Assembly: GCF_900456975.1 (NCBI RefSeq)
Contig: NZ_UGYM01000002.1
Span: 2,666,001 to 2,730,000 of the forward strand
Origin: Shewanella baltica
GTDB lineage: Bacteria; Pseudomonadota; Gammaproteobacteria; Enterobacterales; Shewanellaceae
Reading direction: 5' to 3'
DNA length: 64,000 nt
The notes beneath the pieces were generated by a model. The model did no database searches and was not told the DNA's origin. It worked only from the letters and a program-made list of their open reading frames with translations. The position numbers were made by a program, and so were the translations under genes. Shown in pieces: positions 56,831 through 64,000 of the stretch (position 1 is the first letter of the stretch; every line of letters begins with the position of its first letter).

Positions 56831-59098
56831 TTACACCTTGTTCTTTATCCAGCCGATTGGCTCTTTTAGCTTGGCCGTCCCAACTAAAACGGTATTGCCA
56901 TTTAAGTCTGTTTTGGTTGATTGGTTATCGACAATAGTTTGCTTGCCATCATCGCCAAAGCTTGTGCCGTTATGTCTAAGCTCGGTATAAGCGAAATGAG
57001 GAACTGCTTGCTGGTTAATGTTGGCGAGGTAGCTTACAGCTTTAAATGTCGGTGAATTATTTGCTGGCGAGCCAAGCGTTAATGACTGGTGAGTTACCCC
57101 GTCAAAATTTGACGCAGAGGTTAATTCACCAGAGCTATCAATGGCACAGGATAATAGCGACTTATTATTAACTGATACGCCAGTGTTGTTTTTTAGTACC
57201 TTGCCGATTAACGACTCACCAAGTAAAGCACCGTTTTCAGAACGATAGTCAGAAGATGCAAAGACGTTGTGCGGCACTAGGCCAGCAACTGCAGCATTAG
57301 GTGCGCTTTCTGTTTGTTTTGCAAAGGCTTGGTATTGCAGAATGACAATATTTGCTGCGGGCTCATTAGTTAACGTTACGCTATTGTTTGCTGCGTTAAA
57401 TGTTGGGGTAAATGCGCTCCATGATACTCCATTGTTGGTTGATCGTAGCGCTGTTGGTGTAGATACAGCATCACGAGACAACTCAAAAACGCTAATCGAT
57501 CCAGTAGGTGATTGCGCATTTTTAAACCCTGACCAACCACCAGATAATGCAGCAGTTACATTGATAACTGCGTTAGTCGCAATAACTTCTGTCACATGGA
57601 AGCTGCCACCAACGCTCACATTTGAGTCAACTGAGCTTAACGCTGTTGCTAGTTTTGTTTTTTCAAATCCACGATAAGTACCGTTCTTAACTTTCTGGTC
57701 AGCTTCTGCAAAATCAACTGTATCCACACCATACGCAGAGTAACGCATATCGCGGCACACACCACCTTGACCATCGGCATAAATGGCATCATGGAAATGT
57801 CCATCAGGTCTAGCTTGCGGGTAGATACTTCCAATAGCACCGGCTTGTGTATTCTCTGTTTTTGACCCTCCGAGCGAGAATGTGTTAAAACAATCAACAA
57901 CATTAGTCGCTTGTTTAGCAAGAGCCGCACTGAACCATTGTACCTGTCCAGCAGGGGTAGTAATCCATGCCATAGCAGCGCTACCACTTGAATTATAGCT
58001 ATAATGGTAAGCTCCTTGGTTTAAGCGGTTAACCGTACCGCAGGCGAGGAAGTAGCATTCACTATTAACTGAAATAACAGTTGGGGTTCTTGCAGTAAAT
58101 ACACCTAACTTAGGATTAGTATTGTTGGGGTGAATTAACGCATCATAATATTGTGTACTACCGACAGTGTTTCCACTGCCTTGGCCTCTTACGATAGTGT
58201 TAGCTAATGGTGCGAATGTTAAATGGTTCCATGATGATATTTGGTTGTTACTATCAACATTATACCAATTTGCATTCCCCGCCCCCGCAATGGTTCGTTG
58301 GCGCAAGCGCCATTGTACTAATCGGCCATCATTTAAGTAGTAAAGGTTATTTTTATGGTTAGCTAACACCTTTTTCTTTTGCGCATCTGTGAGTGCAAAA
58401 AAGTTTAATCCTTTACCTTTTGAACCAGTGTCACCATCAAATACGGCATAGTACGTCACTGGGCGAGCACTGGCAGAGGTGGCAATGCCATCCATAGTGG
58501 TGGCCTGTGATTGGGGTAATCCGTTTGGATAGATATGAGGGTTGGTCGTGCTGACTTCTTCAAGCCACGCTTCAAAACCCCACATATCTTGGCGGTCTGT
58601 TACTACTTCGACATTTGTTGGATCTGCTGCTTGTGCGTTAAATGCCGCAGCAACAGTGGCATGATTAGTAATAACGCCAGTTGACTTGTTATAGGTAGTC
58701 TTGCCGTCTGGTGCATTACTGAATTTAACGCTAAACCCAACAGGAAGATGGAATAGCACTCCTGCCATATTAAGCGCTGCATTATCGTTTTTTGAGCCAC
58801 CAACCCCGCCAGATTTACCAATCAGCAAGGTGTTTGGCGTAGTAAGCGAGGTGTACAGCCCAGGCTTGCATTCGTTGACTTGTTTTCCTGATTCATGGTT
58901 ACCAAGGCTAACCCAGCCGCTGGCAGCGTAGCGTTCTTTATTCTGATCCCGAATAGCCTCGAACTTCACTTGTGACATGGCTGCGGCGAGTACATCTGCG
59001 GCTAAAAAGTTACGGTTAACCTTTTCAAAAGCGGTACGTGCGGTATCGCCACCCGTGCCTGCTGGCTGGGTGCCAAGACTGATAGTTTCAAATGCCAT
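56831..59098 (-). CDS. Side tail fibre protein
   Basis: 755 aa. The N-terminus (MAFETISLGTQPAGTGGDTARTAFEKVN) is the baseplate-attachment type seen in many phage side fibres, followed by beta-rich low-homology sequence. It sits between gpM and gpL, an unusual place for a fibre gene in lambda-type modules. It is probably the receptor-binding determinant, with the following gene as its chaperone. Confidence 0.8.
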   Translation of the reverse strand: MAFETISLGTQPAGTGGDTARTAFEKVNRNFLAADVLAAAMSQVKFEAIRDQNKERYAASGWVSLGNHESGKQVNECKPGLYTSLTTPNTLLIGKSGGVGGSKNDNAALNMAGVLFHLPVGFSVKFSNAPDGKTTYNKSTGVITNHATVAAAFNAQAADPTNVEVVTDRQDMWGFEAWLEEVSTTNPHIYPNGLPQSQATTMDGIATSASARPVTYYAVFDGDTGSKGKGLNFFALTDAQKKKVLANHKNNLYYLNDGRLVQWRLRQRTIAGAGNANWYNVDSNNQISSWNHLTFAPLANTIVRGQGSGNTVGSTQYYDALIHPNNTNPKLGVFTARTPTVISVNSECYFLACGTVNRLNQGAYHYSYNSSGSAAMAWITTPAGQVQWFSAALAKQATNVVDCFNTFSLGGSKTENTQAGAIGSIYPQARPDGHFHDAIYADGQGGVCRDMRYSAYGVDTVDFAEADQKVKNGTYRGFEKTKLATALSSVDSNVSVGGSFHVTEVIATNAVINVTAALSGGWSGFKNAQSPTGSISVFELSRDAVSTPTALRSTNNGVSWSAFTPTFNAANNSVTLTNEPAANIVILQYQAFAKQTESAPNAAVAGLVPHNVFASSDYRSENGALLGESLIGKVLKNNTGVSVNNKSLLSCAIDSSGELTSASNFDGVTHQSLTLGSPANNSPTFKAVSYLANINQQAVPHFAYTELRHNGTSFGDDGKQTIVDNQSTKTDLNGNTVLVGTAKLKEPIGWIKNKV

Positions 59099-59122
59099 GT
59101 GTTTACGTCCGATAGCGAAGTG

Positions 59123-59458
59123 TTAAGGATGAAATGCTTGTTCAAAAGTGGCGGTGATGCGGTACATGCCGCCGCCGAGTGGGGTGTTTGTTTGCTGAGT
59201 CACTTTCCACAGTGAGGCGGTACCGAGGGGTGGCGTCCACTCAAAAGCCTTGAAGCCTTGGTGATCATCAAGGAATGCAGTGATCGCTTCAGCCATGGCT
59301 TTATTTTTAGTAAACGTCAGTGGCCAGTTTTGGATCTTACTGTTGATACCATCGCCAACTGCCTGACTATAACCATCGCCAAACTTTGCGGTGCGGGTGC
59401 GATATTGGGTATCGCCTGTGGCACCATTGTCGGGTGCCCAAGTAAATGTTTGCGGCAT
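59123..59458 (-). CDS. Minor tail protein gpM-like
   Basis: 111 aa, matching lambda gpM (KFGDGYSQAVGDGIN, EWTPPLGT, YRITATFEQAF). It connects the tail tip to the tube. Its start overlaps the tape-measure stop by one base (TAATG). Confidence 0.9.
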   Translation of the reverse strand: MPQTFTWAPDNGATGDTQYRTRTAKFGDGYSQAVGDGINSKIQNWPLTFTKNKAMAEAITAFLDDHQGFKAFEWTPPLGTASLWKVTQQTNTPLGGGMYRITATFEQAFHP

Positions 59459-62400
59459 TAGCGATAACCTCCCGCTATCGTGCGACCAATTTGGCCGTTA
59501 GGCTTTAAATCATTAGCGAGTAATTGCCGATATTTTTGCTCGACAAATTTACCCAGTTCGCTGCCGAACTGATTTAAGGCAGGGGTATCGGCTTTGGTTG
59601 TGGCATTGCCACTTTGATCAATGTTGACCTCAACATGCACCACGCCAGCGCCAGCCGTTGCCGAGGCTGGCACGCCGTTATAGGCAGCGCCGCCAACTAT
59701 GCCGCCATTGGCGTAGCCTTTATTGCCTTTGCGCATGGCTTCTACCGTGGCCACGCCGCCAGCCGCTGCAACATCACGCTGCGACCAAACGACCTCGCCT
59801 TTGTGAACAATACCTGCAGGCTCATACTTGCCGCCAGCTCCGGTGTAGCCACCCTCTGAATGACCATTAGCCATCCAATCTTGATAAGCTGACCCTGTGT
59901 AATCTGATGCAGAGCTTCCTGCACTTGCACCACCAGAAATAAAAGCGCCGAAGATATTGCCAATAAGACCTGCGGCAGCTTTAGCCATTGCTATTTTTGC
60001 CATGTCAGCAATGATGGATTTAGCGAGCCCGGCAAAGTCAGCCTTACCCGTCATCACAAAATCGGTAAGCGCGTCGGTCATGCCACCAAAAGCACCATCC
60101 ATGAGGGTTTTGGTTTGGCCTGCCATGTCAGCCGCGGCATCAATGTAATTTTGCATTGATGAACGGGCACCGTTAGTCCAATCGGCTTGCTTAGCATCGA
60201 GCGCTAAATAGTATTCATCCTGAACGGCCAAGCGTGCGGTGAGGTTGTCTTTCAACATAGCAAGCTGTTGCTGATATTCTTCGTCGGTAGTTTTACCTGC
60301 GAGGTTATCTGATAACGCTTTGCCCTGAGCGCGTTCTACATCACGCTCAATCCCTTGGCGATCACCGAGGCGTTGCTGGGCTTTGTCACCAAGGCCAAAG
60401 GTAGCGAGCTTATCGGCGTTGCGCTGTTGCTCTGCAGCTAGGTTAGCAGTGAGATTGGCGCTGTAGCTTTGCAGGCGGATGAATTCATTGCGCTTTTTAA
60501 TTTCATCATCGAGTGCAACGTTCTTTTCGAGTTGAGCACGGATCACCGATTGTTCAGCTAACAAACTTTTTTGTTGTGCGGTAAGTACATCTTTGTTTTT
60601 GATATCGGCGATTTGCTGCTCAAACTGCACTAGCTCTTTTTGCGACTGAGTAAGCTTGATATTTGACTCTAGCTGACCTTGTAAGCCTGCTTGAGTTTCG
60701 CGCAAACGCATGAGGTATGTGGTTGCTGCATCGTCAGCAAAGGCTTTGGTCTTTTTAGCGGTATCTTTAAATTTTTCCTCTATCGAGGCGAGATCACGTT
60801 TAATTTTGTCAGGATCCAGCAAGGCACTATTAGCATCGCCCTTCCGCACCTTTTCGATATTTTCGTTATATTCTTTTATTGCCTTGGTGCGCTTTTGCTC
60901 ATTAGTAAGGGTTTCATCGGTCACTTTGGCAATGGCACGCTGGGCCTCGATAGAGTCTTGGTTGATCTTTGCCCGTTTTGCTTGTTCTTCTGCAAGTTTA
61001 TCTTCTAGCTGGATTTGCTTAACGAGCTCATTACCTTCCGCCTGCAGCTTAGATAATAAATTTTCACGGCGAGTTGACTCAAAGCCTGAACCTTTGCCGA
61101 GTGAAACTAACTTATTAATCTCTTTAGCATTATCAGCCAGCCTTTCTTTTAGTGTATCGATACGGCCAATATTAAGCAGTTGGTCCCAAGACTCAGAAGC
61201 GCCCGATTTTATCGCCTTCCATGCTTTTTCAATATTGCCTAGATTGCTGGTGATCTCTTTCGTTCTTTGGCTAATAGCATCGCCATAGGCTCTAAAAGCT
61301 AACTCTGATGCCTCGGTGCTTTTACCCGCTTCCTTAAGCGCGACAATCTGCTCATACACAGATGCAGTGAGGAAGTGATACTTTTTGTTGAGTTCTTCAG
61401 CCGCTTTGACCGGATCATCCGCAAGTTTGGCAAACTCGGCTACCGTATCGGCGACCGCTTTGCCGGTGACGTTATCCATTTGCACTGCGGCGCGTCCCAC
61501 TAATTCGATTTGGCTGGCGGTAAACTTGCCTGTATTGGCAATCTCAGCCAGCGCTGCGGCTGCTTGGCGCTGAGTACCGCTAATGGCATCAATGCGTTTG
61601 GCTGACTCCATCAATTCGCTTGATGTAGATCCTGCAGAGTTACCTGTCAGTATTAATGCATTACGTAGCCTATCTGCCTCAACGCTGCCTTGGTAATACG
61701 CCAGCGACATTACGCCAGCGGCAGAGGCTGCAATGGTTAATGGGTTAATTAATCCAAGTATGTAGCCGCCCATGGCTTTAGCCGCTGGGCCCACGCCGCC
61801 AAACATATCCTTTAGCTGACCGCCTTGCTGTAAGAATACCGTTAATGGATTTTGACCACCTTGGAGCGATACGGCTATATCGGTAAACTGAGCAGGGATA
61901 CCGCGCAAAGCGAATGACATTTGCTTAGCTGACAAACCATTTTTATCAAACTCAATGCTTGTATTTCCAACTTCACTCCGCATTTTTGCTAAACGTTTAG
62001 AGTAAAGGTCATATTCAGATGAATTTATTAAGCCTTTAGCTGAGCTAGCCCTTAATAACTCTTGCGCTTTATCGAGCTCTCTAATTTCAAAGATGACAGG
62101 ATCAAGTCTTTGCTGCAGCCGTTGTAATTCTGACTGTTGTTGCTTGGTTGCCGCTTCAGCCTTCATCTGCGCTTCTGTTGTGCCATCAATGGCCGAGCGC
62201 ATTTGGTTAAGTTTTACTATTGCGCTATCGTATTGTCCCTTATCTATATTACCTGCAGCGAAAGCCGCTGATAGTTTAGTATTTTGAGATTCTAACTCTG
62301 CCAGTTTTGCTGTTACTGGATCTAACTGGCGCAATAGCCCTTGCAGTTCAACTTGTTCTTTTTGCTGAGCAGATTGCAGCCGACCTGATGCGGTATATGC

Positions 62401-62874
62401 TCTGTCATACTCTTCACGCATTGTTGATAGCTGAGCATTATATTTTGTGAAATCTTCGCCACTGATAACGCCCACTTTTACGCCTTCAGATAACCGCGCT
62501 TGCATGTTGTCTAATTCGGCATATTTAGCGATTGCAGGGTCTAGCTGGCTGACGACTCGGTTGATCTGCTTGTATTGATCTGCAAAAGCCGAGTTTGCTT
62601 CATACGTGGCATTTTTAGTTTGTTCTAAGCGTTCCGATAAGATCTCGAACTCACGACCATTAAATATTCCCTTGTCATTTAACTCTGCAAGACGGCGCTG
62701 CTGAACTTCTAGGCTAGATAGCTGTGATATCAGCGGATCAATCTGTTTCACCATTCTGGCTGTCGCATTTTCAGCCTTTAATGATGCACGCTCAGCTTTA
62801 CTCATACCTTCAACAAAGCTGCCCGTTTCGGCAACCATGTTTAGCGTTAGTGTGCCGAGTGACTTATTTGCCAT
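59458..62874 (-). CDS. Tail tape measure protein (lambda gpH-like)
   Basis: 1138 aa. The N-terminal region (residues 1-305) contains four imperfect repeats of about 66-73 residues, marked by LDP/IDP at 46, 112, 185 and 258. The core contains the lambda gpH signature ALRGIPAQFTDIAVSLQGGQNPLTVFLQQGG. A long coiled-coil middle (600-860) precedes the C-terminal IADMAKIAMAKA segment. It sets tail length and is injected with the DNA. Confidence 0.92.
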   Translation of the reverse strand: MANKSLGTLTLNMVAETGSFVEGMSKAERASLKAENATARMVKQIDPLISQLSSLEVQQRRLAELNDKGIFNGREFEILSERLEQTKNATYEANSAFADQYKQINRVVSQLDPAIAKYAELDNMQARLSEGVKVGVISGEDFTKYNAQLSTMREEYDRAYTASGRLQSAQQKEQVELQGLLRQLDPVTAKLAELESQNTKLSAAFAAGNIDKGQYDSAIVKLNQMRSAIDGTTEAQMKAEAATKQQQSELQRLQQRLDPVIFEIRELDKAQELLRASSAKGLINSSEYDLYSKRLAKMRSEVGNTSIEFDKNGLSAKQMSFALRGIPAQFTDIAVSLQGGQNPLTVFLQQGGQLKDMFGGVGPAAKAMGGYILGLINPLTIAASAAGVMSLAYYQGSVEADRLRNALILTGNSAGSTSSELMESAKRIDAISGTQRQAAAALAEIANTGKFTASQIELVGRAAVQMDNVTGKAVADTVAEFAKLADDPVKAAEELNKKYHFLTASVYEQIVALKEAGKSTEASELAFRAYGDAISQRTKEITSNLGNIEKAWKAIKSGASESWDQLLNIGRIDTLKERLADNAKEINKLVSLGKGSGFESTRRENLLSKLQAEGNELVKQIQLEDKLAEEQAKRAKINQDSIEAQRAIAKVTDETLTNEQKRTKAIKEYNENIEKVRKGDANSALLDPDKIKRDLASIEEKFKDTAKKTKAFADDAATTYLMRLRETQAGLQGQLESNIKLTQSQKELVQFEQQIADIKNKDVLTAQQKSLLAEQSVIRAQLEKNVALDDEIKKRNEFIRLQSYSANLTANLAAEQQRNADKLATFGLGDKAQQRLGDRQGIERDVERAQGKALSDNLAGKTTDEEYQQQLAMLKDNLTARLAVQDEYYLALDAKQADWTNGARSSMQNYIDAAADMAGQTKTLMDGAFGGMTDALTDFVMTGKADFAGLAKSIIADMAKIAMAKAAAGLIGNIFGAFISGGASAGSSASDYTGSAYQDWMANGHSEGGYTGAGGKYEPAGIVHKGEVVWSQRDVAAAGGVATVEAMRKGNKGYANGGIVGGAAYNGVPASATAGAGVVHVEVNIDQSGNATTKADTPALNQFGSELGKFVEQKYRQLLANDLKPNGQIGRTIAGGYR

Positions 62875-62943
62875 GGGTATTCCTGCTTGGTTTAAGGACT
62901 TTGGTTTTACTGCATTGGGTTGGCCGTCCTTGGCCTTATTGCT

Positions 62944-63620
62944 TTATTTCTTGATGGCACTGGCTTTTAGCATCAGCAGTACGTCATCAACGGTGGCTTC
63001 TTGCTGCGGTTCGGCATCCAACTGGCTGAACAGCATGAAGTGTTCAAGATCAGCTTTGCCGCCGTGAATGATATTAAGGTGGTGCATTTGCGCGGCAGCA
63101 ATGCGCTCTTGCCGTGCTTGAAGGCTTAAGGGGCCGAACTTTGCTCGGTAGGCGATCCAGTTGATGACTTCTCGATGTGTGAGGTTTTGCTGGGCTTCTT
63201 CGATGGTTCGTCCGCCAACGCCTGCGAGGACGAGCTCGTGCCAGAATTCGTCGTCGGCGGTAAGGCTTTTGGGTCAGGTTTTAACCCGAAACCATTCACT
63301 TCGTTAATTGCACCAATAAGTGCCATACCGAGTGAGTCGCAGATTGGGCCATGGGCGTCATTGCCTAGAATGTCGTCAATCTCAAATAAGGGTTTGCCGT
63401 GTTCATCGGCAACACTGGAAACAATGCGCGAAGTAAGTGAATCAATACCACTGTGGTAGTTGTTAGCTTCTATGTTGGCTGTGACGAATGACTTTTTACG
63501 GATGTATACCGATGCGGTGCAGGTTTCGCCATTTTGGTTGATCCACGAAATTTCGCGGCGTTCCGGCTTTGCGGGAGAATAGGAACCCGACTGTATAAGG
63601 CTAGCAACACTTAATTCCAT
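62944..63620 (-). CDS. gpGT tail chaperone fusion by -1 frameshift
   Basis: The gpG frame (from 63620) can shift -1 at CCCAAAA (63273-63267) and continue to the TAA at 62946-62944, for about 225 aa in total (118 + 107). The extension reads DDEFWHELVLAGVGG and HREVINWIAYRAKFGPLS, the pattern of gpT-type tail chaperones. In lambda the equivalent product is essential for tail assembly, and the G:GT ratio matters. It has no convincing start of its own. Length and frame were verified by codon phase. Confidence 0.85.
63126..63620 (-). CDS. Tail assembly chaperone gpG-like
   Basis: 164 aa zero-frame product. The N-terminal ~115 residues form a compact chaperone domain (SYSPAKPERREISWINQNGE). After the slippery site the sequence becomes Ser/Thr/Pro/Lys-rich and low complexity (NSGTSSSSQAL), which supports termination of functional coding there and shift into the -1 frame for the longer form. 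Confidence 0.88.
   Translation of the reverse strand: MELSVASLIQSGSYSPAKPERREISWINQNGETCTASVYIRKKSFVTANIEANNYHSGIDSLTSRIVSSVADEHGKPLFEIDDILGNDAHGPICDSLGMALIGAINEVNGFGLKPDPKALPPTTNSGTSSSSQALADEPSKKPSKTSHIEKSSTGSPTEQSSAP
63267..63273 (-). other. Programmed -1 frameshift slippery site CCCAAAA
   Basis: Read on the minus strand C CCA AAA, with CCA and AAA in the gpG frame, the X-XXY-YYZ form. Re-pairing at CCC and AAA puts AGC, CTT, ACC next and leads into the gpT-like frame. A stimulator downstream was not examined by folding. Confidence 0.85.
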
Positions 63621-63656
63621 GATTGTTCCTTTAGGATTAAGTTAATACGGTTAACA

Positions 63657-63680
63657 AAAGCCCACTGATTAAGTGGGCTT
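63657..63680 (-). terminator. Hairpin between tail tube and gpG genes
   Basis: Stem AAGCCCACT/AGTGGGCTT with a short loop and TTTT on the minus strand, between the tube gene and gpG. In phage tail operons the tube is made in excess, so partial termination here would make sense. Confidence 0.7.
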
Positions 63681-63708
63681 AATTCAGGTTAATCAGGCTT
63701 ACCTATGA

Positions 63709-64000
63709 TTAAGGCGTAACAGTCGCTGGCACCAACACAGGATCGCCAGACACCTGAATGCCGATGGTTGACTTAACCACATCGTTTTGTGCAAACCCAA
63801 ATGGGTAGGCCGTCATAAAACCTTCGAAGGTGATCCAAGTACGGGTTGTAGGTAAGGTGAAGTCTTTAGTGGTAACAGTTGGCGGAGTGCCAACAGCATC
63901 ACTGAAGCCAATCGCCCATTTTAGGGTTGTGCCTGCCGTTTTTAATTGATGCAAGCGCAGGTGGCTAGCTAGGCGTGGGTCAACGTTGATGCCAAAGGTG
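63709..64000 (-). CDS. Phage tail tube protein (partial, 5' end outside window)
   Basis: Open from the right edge to the stop at 63709, 97 codons visible. The sequence (TFGINVDPRLASHL, TTRTWITFEGFMTAYPF, QNDVVKSTIGIQVSGDP) resembles lambda gpV-type major tail tube proteins. The order (tube, G/GT, tape) is as in lambda. A start codon is not visible. The internal ATG at 63954 is not the true start. Confidence 0.78.
   Translation of the reverse strand, partial: TFGINVDPRLASHLRLHQLKTAGTTLKWAIGFSDAVGTPPTVTTKDFTLPTTRTWITFEGFMTAYPFGFAQNDVVKSTIGIQVSGDPVLVPATVTP

Overview
The window looks like a Shewanella chromosome (gammaproteobacterium). The evidence is the protein sequences, a sodium-type flagellar motor protein MotY beside RNase T, and a CrbS-type symporter/sensor kinase divergent from acs. 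This assignment comes from recognising protein families, not from a database search. From 1 to about 45.8 kb it is ordinary host core genome. From about 45.83 kb to the right edge it is the tail end of a prophage that continues outside the window.

Host part, left to right: the acetate-switch kinase crbS (cut by the left edge) diverges from acs, followed by radD, grxA and a DcaP-like porin. Next is a leftward array of seven intact tRNA-Lys(UUU) genes interleaved with three degenerate copies, directly downstream of the envelope operon ybgC-tolQRAB-pal-cpoB. Then come an S9 prolyl oligopeptidase lipoprotein, a gene-free stretch with a candidate small RNA, motY, rnt, a 2-Cys peroxiredoxin, a Na+/H+ antiporter-family protein, upp, purMN, nagD, an M28 peptidase lipoprotein and asnB. 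These are followed by a patatin-like protein with an altered catalytic motif, a Fur-type TonB siderophore receptor, an acyl-CoA dehydrogenase and the mutarotase yeaD. A complete 879-bp IS5-family element sits exactly on the yeaD stop codon. After it lie a beta-hydroxyacid dehydrogenase, an acyl-CoA thioesterase, a small membrane protein and the fatty-acid cluster fabH-fabD-fabG-acpP-fabF (leftward).

Prophage part: reading leftward from the right edge, the order is tail tube protein, gpG/gpGT tail chaperones (with a CCCAAAA slippery site and a -1 extension), tape measure, gpM, a 755-aa tail fibre with a probable fibre chaperone, gpL, gpK, gpI, a 2031-aa gpJ-like central fibre with six 393-bp repeats, and two small proteins of unknown function. 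A rightward lipoprotein gene lies between the tail genes and fabH and may be a lysogeny gene. Repeats of TTTTGTACAC about 100 bp upstream of fabH may be the phage terminus. The lambda-type tail placed at the end of the element next to a host gene would fit a transposable siphophage (B3/D3112-like), but the other end is not visible. The plsX and rpmF genes that usually precede fabH are absent, so the insertion probably separated them from fabH.

The observations most worth checking are the tRNA-Lys array with its shared D-arm insertion, the repeated gpJ fibre, the gpG/GT frameshift site, the putative phage terminus upstream of fabH, and the candidate sRNA at about 18.23-18.40 kb.
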